This document shows, piece after piece, positions 1 to 9,465 of a DNA stretch of 44,332 nt. A program made the position numbers and the translations under genes. A model generated the notes under the pieces. That model had not been told where the DNA came from and did not search any database. It was given only the letters and a program-made list of their open reading frames with translations. Within the stretch, counting starts at the first letter, position 1, and each line of letters starts with the position of its first letter. Source of the DNA: Gammaproteobacteria bacterium (GTDB lineage: Bacteria > Pseudomonadota > Gammaproteobacteria > Pseudomonadales > PIVM01); NCBI GenBank assembly GCA_003353945.1, contig PIVM01000031.1:1-44332 (forward strand), in the 5' to 3' direction.

Positions 1-165
1 TCAAATGGTTACATATTCCAATATACCCAAAACGTTGCACGGGGCAGGCTCTGCGCCCATTTAAACGCCTCGGTGAGAAAGCATGCTTCTACGCCTAATT
101 GGAAAATTTATTATTTCCGGGGCCCTTATACAGCTAATGATATGTGACATCGGATAGCACAAGCC

Positions 166-558
166 CTATTTTGCCACAGTTGAAGAACTCAGTTTTAACA
201 AAACAATCGAAGATACCGTCGCAAATATTTCATAGCTTAATACACCAAAAGTATAAAACGTGGCACTGCCATCGGTATAAAGCCCATAACTGCGACTTAG
301 TGCCAAACCACTTCCCAAAAAAGCCAAAGTCACTAACAGCTGCCTGAGATAACGCCGATCGTATAATGCTAGCAGTGCCATCAAACCAACCGCCGTTTGA
401 ACACCACCATACATTGCCCGCAAATCGCTATTTCCTGTTACAGAAAGACTAGTTACTCCAATGACATCACTAATCACCGCGGTGTTAAACACACATAACA
501 CGCCCCAAGGCAACCAGACTAAAACGGTAAAAATCAGATAGGGTTTTAAATATTTCAC
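166..558 (-). CDS. DUF4345-like small integral membrane protein
   Basis: A protein of about 130 residues with four hydrophobic segments and the motif RAMYGGVQTAVGLMALLAL, which resembles the DUF4345 family of small inner-membrane proteins of unknown function. The frame is open up to 621, but the upstream residues (MRYLWGPCWPH) look like read-through. A GTG at 556-558 is preceded by an AGGA about seven bases upstream and gives the usual family length, so I chose it. The exported-protein pair lies just upstream on the same strand (stop of the nearest at 659), so co-transcription is possible. Function unknown; the family assignment is by pattern only. Confidence 0.6.
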   Translation of the reverse strand: MKYLKPYLIFTVLVWLPWGVLCVFNTAVISDVIGVTSLSVTGNSDLRAMYGGVQTAVGLMALLALYDRRYLRQLLVTLAFLGSGLALSRSYGLYTDGSATFYTFGVLSYEIFATVSSIVLLKLSSSTVAK

Positions 559-658
559 CAAAATTCCTGGTATTTTTATTAGCAAAAAATGGGGCCAGCA
601 AGGACCCCAAAGATAGCGCAACTAACCGCTGCGAAGAGTAAATTTCAAATCCTACTTG

Positions 659-2278
659 CTACTGCACTTCCAAACGAATTTTCCCCCAGAGTGCTGTGTA
701 ATGCAAGCGACCGGTTTCATCCAGCAACATACCCGCATAGAGACTATTAAAGCGCGCTCCACCTAACACCCAGTGAAACAGCTCACTGCCATCACTCCAG
801 TTTAATGCCTCTATCGTAAACTCGCCATTACGAGCGCCAACGGTATACACCGCGTCTGACCCAACGCTAACGATGGGTACTGCATTAATGGAACTGACAT
901 TGGTATTTGTCCAGTCTTCCGTCAATTGTTGAGTGACTGAATCCCACTTAAATTTCTGTACACCATAAGGCTGAATCATCGGCTTGTTACCCAACCAGCC
1001 AACCACTGAAGCGGGTACCCGCGGATTGGCATCAATCAGAAATTGCGGCACATTGCGCGGTTCGTTGTTGACCACCATCGCTCCATAACCTGCCACCACC
1101 ACCGACTGTTCGGATTGAATCTGACCGACCGTACCACCAATATCACAGGGCAGCTGTCCGGCGATTCGTGCAGACAAAGTCCCCGGCAATTGTGTCCAAC
1201 CGCTCGGAATATCATCACGCCAGTACAGCACCATATTCATTAAGTCATCACCATCGGTGATCACAACAAATTTATCTTCTTCACCAAAACCCATAAGTGT
1301 GGGACCCGCGCCAGTGCCATTACCCCGCCCATTATTATAAGGCTCTGCCCAGACATTGCTTAGAGCAGCTCCGTTCCAGGCAACCTTGTGCATATGATTA
1401 TTGGAGGCGATATAAATCGCGTTATTCTCATCAATAGCAAAGGGATTTCGCACCCAGCCATAAGAGGCTGCATTGGATGCAGAAAAATTAACAGCATCTT
1501 CAACAATCGCATAATTCAACAACAAACTCTGATATGAACTGAAATCAGGTTTTATCGCTAACAGATAGCCATGCTCGGTCGCCACGATAATATGGCCATC
1601 GTAGGTCATGTTCATACCCACCATAGGACCACTGATGGCATCGGGTAAGGCAAATTGTCGTTTGACAACAATGGGGCTATCCGGATTGCCCGCCTCAGCA
1701 TCACCGTAAACGGTAATTGTTCGCACCCCCCGCTGATTACCACCAACATAAAACTCATTGTTACTATCCAACAAGGTATAAACACCGGACAGGTCAGTCA
1801 TCAACGTCGCATATTTTTGCAGAGTGTAGATGATGTCTCCCGTCGACCCACTCATAGCGTCCAGTGTTTTGATAATATCCTCACCCTGACCAACATCCCT
1901 GAATATCTTGCCGCTCAATCCATACAGTGCCAGGACATCATGAGTATCATGATCGAGTTTGACTATCCGATCATAACCACTGCCCCACAATACCCTGCGA
2001 CCATTTGCATAGGGACCCGACGTCATCTGCCCGAACTGAAACGGACCGGAAGCGCGATAGCTCATCTCCTGATAAGCGGTTAGTGTTTTTGTTGGACCAG
2101 TTGGACCCGCTACAGCCACAGAATCCTGTTGAGCTGCATTAGCATGGGCCAGAGGGTAGTTTGAGTTTGCTAAGTGCGGATTATTGGGCGGCAATTCATA
2201 GGATTGCACCTGCAATGAAACAAACAGTGCGGAAAAAATGAATGTCATACCCAGTGTTATTTTTCGATGAAATTTCAT
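659..2278 (-). CDS. Exported protein with repeated propeller-like sequence, paralogue of the next gene
   Basis: 539 residues with a clear Sec signal peptide (KFHRKITLGMTFIFSALFVSLQVQS). The mature part begins with a motif shared with its neighbour (NxPxxHxxxAQQDxVxVxGPTGP) and continues with blocks such as GRRVLWGSGYDRIVKLDHDT, GVYTLLDSNNEFYV, MTYDGHIIVATEHGYLLAI and NAIYIASNNHMHKV. These look like blades of a PQQ/quinoprotein-like beta-propeller. It is about 60% identical by eye to the protein at 2318-3961, only 39 bases away, so the two are a tandem duplication, probably in one operon. This copy lacks a lipobox and should be periplasmic or secreted. Substrate or partner unknown; I could not name a family with confidence. 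Confidence 0.8.
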   Translation of the reverse strand: MKFHRKITLGMTFIFSALFVSLQVQSYELPPNNPHLANSNYPLAHANAAQQDSVAVAGPTGPTKTLTAYQEMSYRASGPFQFGQMTSGPYANGRRVLWGSGYDRIVKLDHDTHDVLALYGLSGKIFRDVGQGEDIIKTLDAMSGSTGDIIYTLQKYATLMTDLSGVYTLLDSNNEFYVGGNQRGVRTITVYGDAEAGNPDSPIVVKRQFALPDAISGPMVGMNMTYDGHIIVATEHGYLLAIKPDFSSYQSLLLNYAIVEDAVNFSASNAASYGWVRNPFAIDENNAIYIASNNHMHKVAWNGAALSNVWAEPYNNGRGNGTGAGPTLMGFGEEDKFVVITDGDDLMNMVLYWRDDIPSGWTQLPGTLSARIAGQLPCDIGGTVGQIQSEQSVVVAGYGAMVVNNEPRNVPQFLIDANPRVPASVVGWLGNKPMIQPYGVQKFKWDSVTQQLTEDWTNTNVSSINAVPIVSVGSDAVYTVGARNGEFTIEALNWSDGSELFHWVLGGARFNSLYAGMLLDETGRLHYTALWGKIRLEVQ

Positions 2279-2317
2279 AATAAACCTCCAATTAATTTCT
2301 TATTATTTTCTCGATAG

Positions 2318-3961
2318 CTACGGCCAATTCTGGTTTTCTAAACACAGCTTCCCCCACAAAGTGCTGTAGTGAATGCGCCCGTTCTCATCAAGCAAAATAT
2401 TGCCATAGAGGCTATTAAAACGTGCGCCACCAAGGCTGTGGTAGAAAGTGGTAGCACCGTTATGCCAGTTAACCGCTTCCAACGTAAATGCCCCGCTTCG
2501 CGCACCCACGGCGTACAACAAATCTTCACCCAACCATTCACCTGAACCTATACCCAGAATTGGCATACCGTTGACTGAACTGACTTCATTATTGACCCAA
2601 GCCAGATTGAGCTGCTTGGCCTCGGCATCCCATTGAAATTTCTGCACACCGAAAGCTTGATATTCCTCGCGATTACCCAGCGAGCCTGACACTAGAATAC
2701 TGTCGCTTGCAGGTACATTGTTGGCGAGATTATTAACAACAACCGCACCGTATCCATATACAACAACTGACTGCTCGGACTGTACTGCTGGCAAACCACC
2801 CATGGAGGCAGGTAACTGACCCGCTATTCGCGCCGATGGTGCGCCGGCTGGCGCAATCCAGCCTTCAGGAATTTCGTCTCGCCAAAACAGCGTGAGGTTC
2901 ATCACCGCATCACCATCGGTGATCACCACAAACTTATCTTCACTGTCAAAACCCATCAGCGTGGGCGTAGAACCTGATCCATTGCCAGTTGCATTATGGT
3001 ATGGCTCAGCCCAAGTGAGACTAAGGGCTGCACCATCCCACTGCACCTTATGCAGATGATTATTTGATGCGATATAGATCGCATTATTGCTATCAACCGC
3101 AAAACTGTTTCTAACCCAACCGTAGCCAGGAGTAGCAAACGTTTCGGCATTTTCTGTATCTGCGTAATTCAGGCGAATAACAGCGTAATCACTGAAATCC
3201 CTTGCCAGCACTACAACATAACCATGCGTGGTGGCCAGCACCAGATAACCATCGTAGGTCATATTCACACCCACCAGTGAACCGGTGACCGTTATCGGTA
3301 ACGTGAATTGACGCTTCACTTCAATTGGGCTGTTAAGCTGGCCAGCATTCCTGTCACCATAAACGGTGATACTCGCCTGACCATTGTCACTGTCACTGAC
3401 ATAGAATTCATTGTTGCTATCAAGCAAGGTATAAACACCGGGTAAATCCTGCATCAACAGAGCCAAATCGCTGGCTGCATAATTCAGTGCATCAGCTGCG
3501 CTCATGCTATCGAGATTACTGATAATTCTTTCGCCCTGATCAAAACCGCGATACGTTTTATCGGGCAGTTTATACATGGCCAAAATACCCTGTGTATCAT
3601 GATCCAGCTTGACGATACGATCATAACCGCTTCCCCACAATACACGCCTACCATCGGCATAAGGAGACGTGCTCATTTGTGTAAACTGAAAAGGCCCGCT
3701 AGCCACATAGGTCATATCATTAAAGGCATCAAGTACTTCTATGGGACCAGGGCCGGTCGGCCCCTTGACCAATACCACATCCTGTTGTGCCGGCGTACCG
3801 TGCCCAACAGGATTATTAGAATCGGCTAAAAAGTTATTAGCAACCGGCAAATTGGGCTTGGGACCAGAATTCCCTCCCCCTGGCAGACAACCATATAGTC
3901 CCAACAGGAAGACCAGCAAACTAATCTCAAACGCCGTGGCTAATCGCTGTATTAAATTCAT
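2318..3961 (-). CDS. Lipoprotein paralogue of the exported propeller-like protein
   Basis: 547 residues. The N-terminus (ATAFEISLLVFLLGLYGC) is a type II signal sequence with a plausible lipobox (LYGC), followed by a Pro/Gly-rich linker, so the mature protein should be membrane-anchored. The rest aligns without large gaps to the protein at 659-2278: the GPTGP block, GRRVLWGSGYDRIVKLDHDTQG, GVYTLLDSNNEFYV, NAIYIASNNHLHKVQWDGA, EDKFVVITDGD and the C-terminal ARFNSLYGNILLDENGRIHYSTLWGK. As first gene of the pair it is likely the promoter-proximal member, with an anchored and a free form of the same fold. There is no catalytic motif that I recognise. Confidence 0.8.
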   Translation of the reverse strand: MNLIQRLATAFEISLLVFLLGLYGCLPGGGNSGPKPNLPVANNFLADSNNPVGHGTPAQQDVVLVKGPTGPGPIEVLDAFNDMTYVASGPFQFTQMSTSPYADGRRVLWGSGYDRIVKLDHDTQGILAMYKLPDKTYRGFDQGERIISNLDSMSAADALNYAASDLALLMQDLPGVYTLLDSNNEFYVSDSDNGQASITVYGDRNAGQLNSPIEVKRQFTLPITVTGSLVGVNMTYDGYLVLATTHGYVVVLARDFSDYAVIRLNYADTENAETFATPGYGWVRNSFAVDSNNAIYIASNNHLHKVQWDGAALSLTWAEPYHNATGNGSGSTPTLMGFDSEDKFVVITDGDAVMNLTLFWRDEIPEGWIAPAGAPSARIAGQLPASMGGLPAVQSEQSVVVYGYGAVVVNNLANNVPASDSILVSGSLGNREEYQAFGVQKFQWDAEAKQLNLAWVNNEVSSVNGMPILGIGSGEWLGEDLLYAVGARSGAFTLEAVNWHNGATTFYHSLGGARFNSLYGNILLDENGRIHYSTLWGKLCLENQNWP

Positions 3962-4002
3962 TCGAACACCTCCACCTTATTATTAATTTTTATGGATACA
4001 AT

Positions 4003-4230
4003 TTAACTAACTTTCTTTTTGTAAAAAACGCGATCGCCTATATACACTCTAACAACATGAGCGCCAGCATGAGAGCTACCGTCGACTTCAACAAAAACAG
4101 TAGAATCAACAAACAGACCGGATTCAAAGCCCTGTTTTATTATTGTTGGTGTAATTAATAGGCTCAGACGCCCGGAATTACTTCCATTTTTATAAATCGA
4201 AAAGGAATTTTCAGGTTTGCAAACATACAA
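4003..4230 (-). CDS. Short unrecognised frame, possibly a gene fragment
   Basis: 75 codons with no ATG: the only candidate start is TTG at 4228-4230, and a stop lies three codons upstream. The residues (beta-rich, e.g. STVFVEVDGSSHAGAHVVRVYIGDRVFYKKKV) look protein-like rather than random. I see no good ribosome site. It lies 41 bases upstream of the lipoprotein gene on the same strand and could be a remnant of a longer gene. Function unknown; it may not be expressed. Confidence 0.25.
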   Translation of the reverse strand: MYVCKPENSFSIYKNGSNSGRLSLLITPTIIKQGFESGLFVDSTVFVEVDGSSHAGAHVVRVYIGDRVFYKKKVS

Positions 4231-4517
4231 TGCGCATTAAGTTATAAGAAGCGGATCCTTATAAAACTGCCACAAAGAAAATGTATCTCTGATATTTTAT
4301 TGATTGGGGTATGCTATATAAAATTGGAGGGAGAAAATGGCATGTTTTAACGTAGTGTGTCTGCCTTAACACCGTCATTCGATTTGTAAAGCCCTTTACT
4401 CTTGAGATTGATTGTAAAAAGACGTATTTTTCACAGCTACGATAAGATCACATTTTCAACTGAACATCGGTGTAAGAAAAAATCAACAACAATACCGAAA
4501 CTCCCCAATTTATCGAC

Positions 4518-5657
4518 TTAATCCGATTCCAAAGTATTAATATACTGTTTAGGTGTCACACCCTGATATTTCTTAAAGTATTTATAGAATGAGGAATGAC
4601 TATTAAACCCTACTACTTGCGCAACCTCAGCTATATTGGGTTTTTCACCGCTATTTTTACATTTTTGTTTTATACACCGAACAGCCTCATCAATTCGGTA
4701 TTTATTGATAAACTCGCTAAATCCCATGCCAGACTGCTGATTAATAATCTGGCTAACCTGTGGTACATGCAATCCCGTGCGATCAGCAAGATCCGTCAAT
4801 TTCAGGCCGTGTTGTAAATACAAGTTATCCGCCTCCAACAACCCAACAATCTTCCCGAAATAGTATTCCGACTCCTTCTCTGTAAGACTGGAACCCTGAT
4901 ATTTTTCAGTGGCTATTTTGCTATCTTCCTCAACAAGGCCCGAATCAACAACGTCTTTTACCTCTATATGTGCAGCGTCCTGACCCGATAATCGTAAACT
5001 TAAAGATTGGACACCTGCGATTCCAACAAGAAAACACAGTACTAGCGAATGCAACAATACCAATAATATCAACTGAGAGAGCGTGTATTGCAACCAGGGG
5101 TAGCTCAGTATAAAACACAAATAGACAACTCCCGATATAAGAAAATACAAACCCATACCATCTATCCATCGATTTCCATATTTTCTTTTGACTGGATTTG
5201 TCGTTGTTATCTGAAATCGAGCCTTAATAAGATATCCATATATTAGAAACGATAATGCTGTACCTGATCCAATAAGTAATGCTTTTTGTTCAGCGGCAAT
5301 GCTATCCAGAGGCTCAACTATATGAGCTGTCATTAACAATCCTAATAGATAAGGGACGCCATGAAGAAAATCTTTTCGCCTAAAAGCGAAGTCTTCAACT
5401 AGCAATACCCTAAAGAAAAACAAGAACAACGGCGCCATCACCAAGCGCAATAAGGCCAGCTGTGTGATAATGGCCGATGAGATCAGATCGAACTCAATTA
5501 TCAAGAACAAGGCAATCAAACGGATGCCTTCGACCCCCATAATCAGCGAAAAGATCAGGCTTGCTGCCTCTGCCCTTCTGTTTAGACTAGCACTACTAGC
5601 TGATAACAAAAAACACTGGGCAGACCCGATAACAGCCAATGCGCTCAATGTCTGCAT
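4518..5657 (-). CDS. Membrane-anchored AraC-family transcriptional regulator
   Basis: 379 residues. The first ~220 contain about six or seven hydrophobic segments (AEAASLIFSLIMGVEGIRLIALFLIIEF, LALLRLVMAPLFLFFFRVLLV, LSQLILLVLLHSLVLCFLVGIAGV). The last ~100 form an AraC double helix-turn-helix: KLTDLADRTGLHVPQVSQIIN, then IAEVAQVVGFNSHSSFYKYFKKYQGVTPKQYI, which fits the family signature. Such multi-pass AraC proteins are thought to sense envelope or extracellular signals and bind DNA from the membrane. It may regulate the exported-protein pair downstream on the same strand, but this is only a positional inference. A weak ribosome site precedes the ATG at 5655-5657. Confidence 0.85.
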   Translation of the reverse strand: MQTLSALAVIGSAQCFLLSASSASLNRRAEAASLIFSLIMGVEGIRLIALFLIIEFDLISSAIITQLALLRLVMAPLFLFFFRVLLVEDFAFRRKDFLHGVPYLLGLLMTAHIVEPLDSIAAEQKALLIGSGTALSFLIYGYLIKARFQITTTNPVKRKYGNRWIDGMGLYFLISGVVYLCFILSYPWLQYTLSQLILLVLLHSLVLCFLVGIAGVQSLSLRLSGQDAAHIEVKDVVDSGLVEEDSKIATEKYQGSSLTEKESEYYFGKIVGLLEADNLYLQHGLKLTDLADRTGLHVPQVSQIINQQSGMGFSEFINKYRIDEAVRCIKQKCKNSGEKPNIAEVAQVVGFNSHSSFYKYFKKYQGVTPKQYINTLESD

Positions 5658-5740
5658 GGTTTAACCAACTGCCAATATATGTGGCATTCTATTATTATTT
5701 GGATATGTTCATCCATTCCGCATTGTCACCTTCTGCTATC

Positions 5741-6176
5741 GGAGGAAGTTGTGGTCAAAGCAAAATGGCTCAAGTTATTCGCTGAACCCTGCCAGCCCTT
5801 ACATTACCTCTTCACCATGCTCAACCAGTACATGCTCAACCAGTACATGCTCAGCAATTCTCTCAGGATCACTATAACCGATGAAAGGTTTATCCTCAGG
5901 TGTGCCAAAGACACATTAGGAACTTTCCGGAGTGATCAACTCAAGACCGTATTTCTCAAGGTCAAGCAGTTTCAGCATTTCACGACGAAACACTAGCAAG
6001 GCCCATGCCCCAACACTGTGTTTATACCCTTTAAAAAGCTCTTTACTGGCTGCTTGACCACCATTCCAGTTGGTTTTTTCAAGGCATAGTACCTTGAGAC
6101 CTTGCTTAGCCAGCAAAGACCCTGCTGTTAAGCCATTGTGACCTGCGCCAACGACTATCACATCGTAATCTGCCGT
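5741..6176 (-). pseudogene. Decayed FAD-dependent oxidoreductase (phytoene-dehydrogenase-like), N-terminal part
   Basis: The frame begins ADYDVIVVGAGHNGLTAGSLLAKQG, the Rossmann dinucleotide-binding motif of phytoene-desaturase-related oxidoreductases, followed by CLEKTNWNGGQAASKE. An AGGAG at 6184-6188 sits seven bases before an ACG (6174-6176) exactly where the start codon is expected, so the ATG appears to have mutated. The frame is stopped by TAA at 5916-5918 after ITPESS, yet continues as CVFGTPEDKPFIGYSDPER, meets a TAA at 5799-5801, and reads on as recognisable but broken sequence to about 5741. A 15-base tandem duplication (two copies coding HVLVE) lies near 5820-5849. Full-length relatives have about 500 residues; only the first ~145 codons remain. 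Not functional. Confidence 0.75.
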
Positions 6177-6505
6177 TGCTGTTCTCCTGTTTCGTTATTT
6201 TCGTATCACCAGATTGAATAGGGCCGGAACCAGTGAGCAAACTATTACTATCGAGAAACACTCCCAAGTCATTGAAATGACTACTTTCGTCTTTGATTCT
6301 TTATTCTGCTTGTCACGCAGTTCAACTAATCCGAAAAATACAAACCTTTCGAAACTTTCACGACCAAGTACCGGACCAAGTACCGTATTGTCATATTTAC
6401 CATATTACGGGACAGCCTACAACTGCATGTCTCATTACAATTTTGATGGAAATCGCTTGAAAGAATGCCGAATAACGAGAAACCCGGATTTATCCAAAAA
6501 TTAAT
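6177..6505. other. Intergenic stretch with a tandem 12-base repeat
   Basis: No convincing gene. A 96-codon plus-strand frame covers most of it but has no family resemblance, and its composition looks random. The stretch holds the ribosome site of the decayed oxidoreductase at its left end and the tandem repeat at 6362-6385. Confidence 0.4.
6362..6385. repeat. Perfect tandem duplication of a 12-base unit
   Basis: GACCAAGTACCG occurs twice head to tail. It lies about 185 bases upstream of the decayed oxidoreductase start, so it could be the remains of a regulator site, or simply replication slippage. Confidence 0.6.
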
Positions 6506-7078
6506 TCATCCCACAAAAGCATGTTCCTGATATGTTTGAAAGGCTTTTTGTGCAATATCCTGCTGAACAATCTGTAATGCGGTGTTTAAATTCGGCACCA
6601 AAGTCCACGGCAAGAACTCCAACGTTACAGTTAACCCGTGACAAGATGCTCGCTGACAAACTCTGGCGAAGTGTTCCGTTACTTGCTGTTGTGATATCGC
6701 TGGCGCCAAACCCGGCGCAACATTCATGGTCGTCGCACCCAAGTTATCGGCCATTTCATAGAGCAAGTCTTCTGAGCGCGAAGCATCCTCGTGCCTAAGG
6801 GTAAACCAGTCCAAGAGAGGGTCCACCTCATCAACAACAATGCTGTTGTCAGCGAGAATCTCTCGCATATTTTCAAGCGAAAGCTTTTCCTTTTTTCGAG
6901 CATTGAGATAGTGTTCAGGAAACAGTGAGATGGCAGAAAAGCCAGCTTGCTTTGCAGCTGAAACACGCTCCAAAAAAGTTGCATCAGGAATAGTTCCAGC
7001 GCTGAGCATTAAAAATGAATTTTCCATCATAGTGGGCAAGACTAACTCATGCTGTTTTGATTTGCTACTGAACGACAT
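6506..7078 (-). pseudogene. Sugar phosphate isomerase/epimerase-like TIM-barrel gene with internal deletion
   Basis: 190 codons resembling the xylose-isomerase-like TIM-barrel family (AP endonuclease family 2): FLMLSAGTIPDATFLERVSAAKQAGFSAISLF, the acidic strand IVVDEVDPLLDW, LGATTMNVAP, and LTVTLEFLPWTLVPNLNTALQIVQQ. Family members usually have 270-290 residues. Here the sequence jumps after IVQQ to a C-terminal-like tail (DIAQKAFQTYQEHAF), losing the region that carries later metal ligands (normally an LLLDxxH-type strand). I read this as an in-frame internal deletion. MMENSF may be the true start. Activity is unlikely. It follows the HupE-like gene by nine bases on the same strand. Confidence 0.55.
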
Positions 7079-7087
7079 TAAGCTTGC

Positions 7088-7825
7088 TCAAACCACAAAC
7101 CATAGACCGTAACTTCGCTCAATCACCCAATAAGCCGACAAACAGCCAATGCAATAAGCAGCGGGTAATTTGAAAGTCTGCGACCAATCTTCCTGCAGAT
7201 AGCTAGATAACAAATGGATTATCCTGCTCAGTATCAAGAAAGCAATAACAATCAGTAATTGCCCTGCTTCAATACCGATATTGAAGGCCAGCAACGCACT
7301 TGGAATATCGCCGTCTGGCAAGCCCGTTTCTGCCAGTGCACTGGCAAAACCCAAGCCGTGTAACAAACCAAACACTAAAGGTACAAACCAGAAGCGGCGC
7401 TCCACAAGACTTAACGTTTCGCTACGATAAAAGATTTCTCTGGCCATAAAAACAATACTGGCAGCAATAGCAATCTCAACCAGCGCAGTTGGCAACACGA
7501 CGATCTTCACGCTGGACATCACCAGCGTGATACTATGACCAACGGTAAAAAAGCTTATCGCCCACAATACTGCCTTTAGTCGGCGGATTAGCAGCAACAA
7601 AGCCAACACGAATAAGACATGATCATAACCAAAAATCAGATGATCAACACCCAGTGTAAAATACTGTTGCATCACCTCCCACCAGCGCATTTTCTCAGGC
7701 ACAACAAAGTTGGGCGCTTTGCGACTCAGCAGCTGTGTTACAACTGAACCGTCCAAACGTTGATAGCGCAGCACTACAGTTGTAACAGCCTTTTCAATAT
7801 TAACAGCACTGATGCTCTCCCCCAC
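7088..7825 (-). pseudogene. HupE/UreJ-like membrane protein, N-terminus lost
   Basis: 245 codons with about six membrane segments and the hallmarks of the HupE/UreJ_2 family: GVDHLIFGYDHVLFVLALLLLIRR, FFTVGHSITLVMSS, FGLLHGLGFASALAETG and LLAFNIGIEAGQL, with conserved His/Asp residues consistent with metal handling. Relatives carry a signal peptide and a periplasmic domain before this region. Here the frame is closed by a TAG about ten codons upstream of the only start candidate (GTG at 7825), and the preceding codons (CGADNSLVGESIS) look like coding sequence without a start. The upstream end overlaps the C-terminus of the hybrid gene in another frame, so a deletion probably removed the HupE start. 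It may still be translated from GTG. Confidence 0.6.
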
Positions 7826-9342
7826 CAGGCTGTTATCAGCGCCACAATACTATCGCCCCCCTCCACTTGCACAAAATATTGCTGCCGCATTTTTTGCAAA
7901 TAGTGTCGATAAAACTGATCTCGCTGTGATTGCTGCCAGGCAATTAACACCTGGTTGTAGACTTGTTTGACTTGAGGCAGCTCGGCAGGGAATTTCGCGG
8001 TGACCTTAACCAAGTGATACCCCACAGCGCTTTTTATCGACCCCTGCCATTGACCAGGAGAAAGGCCCTCAACCTTATCAGCAAATTCATGTCCGAAAAA
8101 TTTGGCAATAGCCTTCCGGTCAACCCGCTTCATCTCTCTTGGCATCAAACTGCTGTCACCCAGTGAGGCACTGTCGACCGAACCATCATTAAGCTGGTAT
8201 GCTATGTTTTTCCAATGAGCATCATCTGGATTGTCAGCATTGCTGAAATAAAGCTGCTCAAAGCTAAGGCGTGGTGACAGCTGGTATTGTCCGGCATGTT
8301 GTTCAATATACATCTGCAGTTGCTGCTCTGTTGGCTCAAGCAATACTTCAGCAGGCTCCCCAGTCTTAAAGGCACCACCATTACCCTGATAGGTAGACTC
8401 TTTTACATTGCCGGCTGCACCAATATGGGTATCAGTGCTACCAATCATACCGTATTTGAACGGATTCCCTCCCAGGTTCTGCTTAAATGCCAAACCTTCT
8501 TTGAGAGCATGACGGACAAAGGACTTGTCTTTTGGCGGGTTTTCAAAGCCAAGTACGCCACCACCCAAATCGCCATAGGGCACATATTCGAAACCACACT
8601 GCTCATCACTACCACCTATTTGACATTCGGAACTGCCTTTATGCTGAACAACTTCTACCAACGGCTCGTATAAAGCGCGTTTTTGTGCATAACTGGCATC
8701 GATCTGGCCACTGTCGGCGAACATCAAGCCATTACTCATATTCGAATTGTGCGGTATCGTCAGCACATCACAATTCTCTCCCCCGGTGTCCAGGTCTTTG
8801 CACTGTGCAGACAATTTATTCCATAACTGCTCAGGGTATGGAGTGGAAAGATAATCAAATGGACGCTCCGGTACCACCGCATTGGCGAATAATACGTTAC
8901 GATGCAGATTCTGCACTTTTAGCCCATCCATCGGATTACCGGTCCACTCATAACCTATAAACGAGGTAAAGCTACAGTTATCGCTGCGATCATAGGCTGC
9001 TTCAGCGGCCAGTTGTGTTTGCTGCCATAAGGTAATCGAATGATCATAGCAATTCTGACCGCGCACTCCACACATCCACATGCACGAAGTTTTGTCTTGT
9101 TGTGATCCAAGTTTCAGGTTGAATGTGTAGGTTGCTTTGACGCCTTTATTACGATAAGTCACGCAGTCAGCGCTATCGTAGACAGCGGATTCATAGCGCC
9201 CTGTCACCAAAGAACTCTGCATGATCTGACACCATGGCAAAGTCCAAGGGACGATCCATCTGCGCAGAACGCAAGGCCTGACCATTAGCATCATAGGGCG
9301 GCAAGTCAATTTCAAAACCCTGTGCAAACTGATAGGCCTCAC
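7774..9342 (-). pseudogene. Hybrid of DUF3604 protein (N-terminal part) and parvulin-like peptidyl-prolyl isomerase (C-terminal part)
   Basis: One long frame joins two unrelated families. From about codon 50 to 320 it is DUF3604: AVYDSADC, SFIGYEWTGNPMDGLKVQNLHRNVLFANA, LTIPHNSNMSNGLMFAD, LVEVVQHKGSSEC, FKYGMIGSTDTHIGAAGNVKE. At about 8340-8375 it passes into EVLLEPTEQQLQMYIEQHAGQYQLSPRLSFEQLYFSN and GQWQGSIKSAVGYHLVKVTAKFPAELP, typical of the C-terminal half of SurA/PpiC-type foldases. The first ~50 codons are out of frame with the DUF3604 start (see 9191-9465). DUF3604, a foldase and HupE genes are, as I recall, often neighbours, so a deletion within such a cluster would create exactly this. 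Probably inactive. Confidence 0.65.
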
Positions 9343-9465
9343 TGGGTGTTACGCGCACATCCTGGGTGTAACCGTCCAGTGACCAGGCAGTATGAACATG
9401 CGTATCACCAAAAAAGGGCAATCTATTTGGATCGGATTGATTGCAGTCACGAACCGGCTCGCCAA
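9191..9465 (-). pseudogene. N-terminal fragment of the DUF3604 gene, frameshifted from its remainder
   Basis: Reads RTTIGEPVRDCNQSDPNRLPFFGDTHVHTAWSLD in parts, then DFAMVSDHAEFFGDRAL and a stop. FGDTHVHTxxSxD and SDHAEF are the metal-binding PHP-like motifs that open DUF3604 proteins. The continuing sequence (ESAVYDSADC) is in another frame starting a few bases away (about 9190-9205), so a small indel broke the gene. Its upstream end runs into the CRP-like gene in a different frame, with no start codon or ribosome site of its own; the true N-terminus is missing. Confidence 0.6.

Noticed and set aside
1655-2083. 142-codon plus-strand frame
   Set aside because: Antisense to the exported protein at 659-2278.
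6214-6504. 96-codon plus-strand frame
   Set aside because: Random-looking composition, overlaps the tandem repeat, no ribosome site and no family resemblance.
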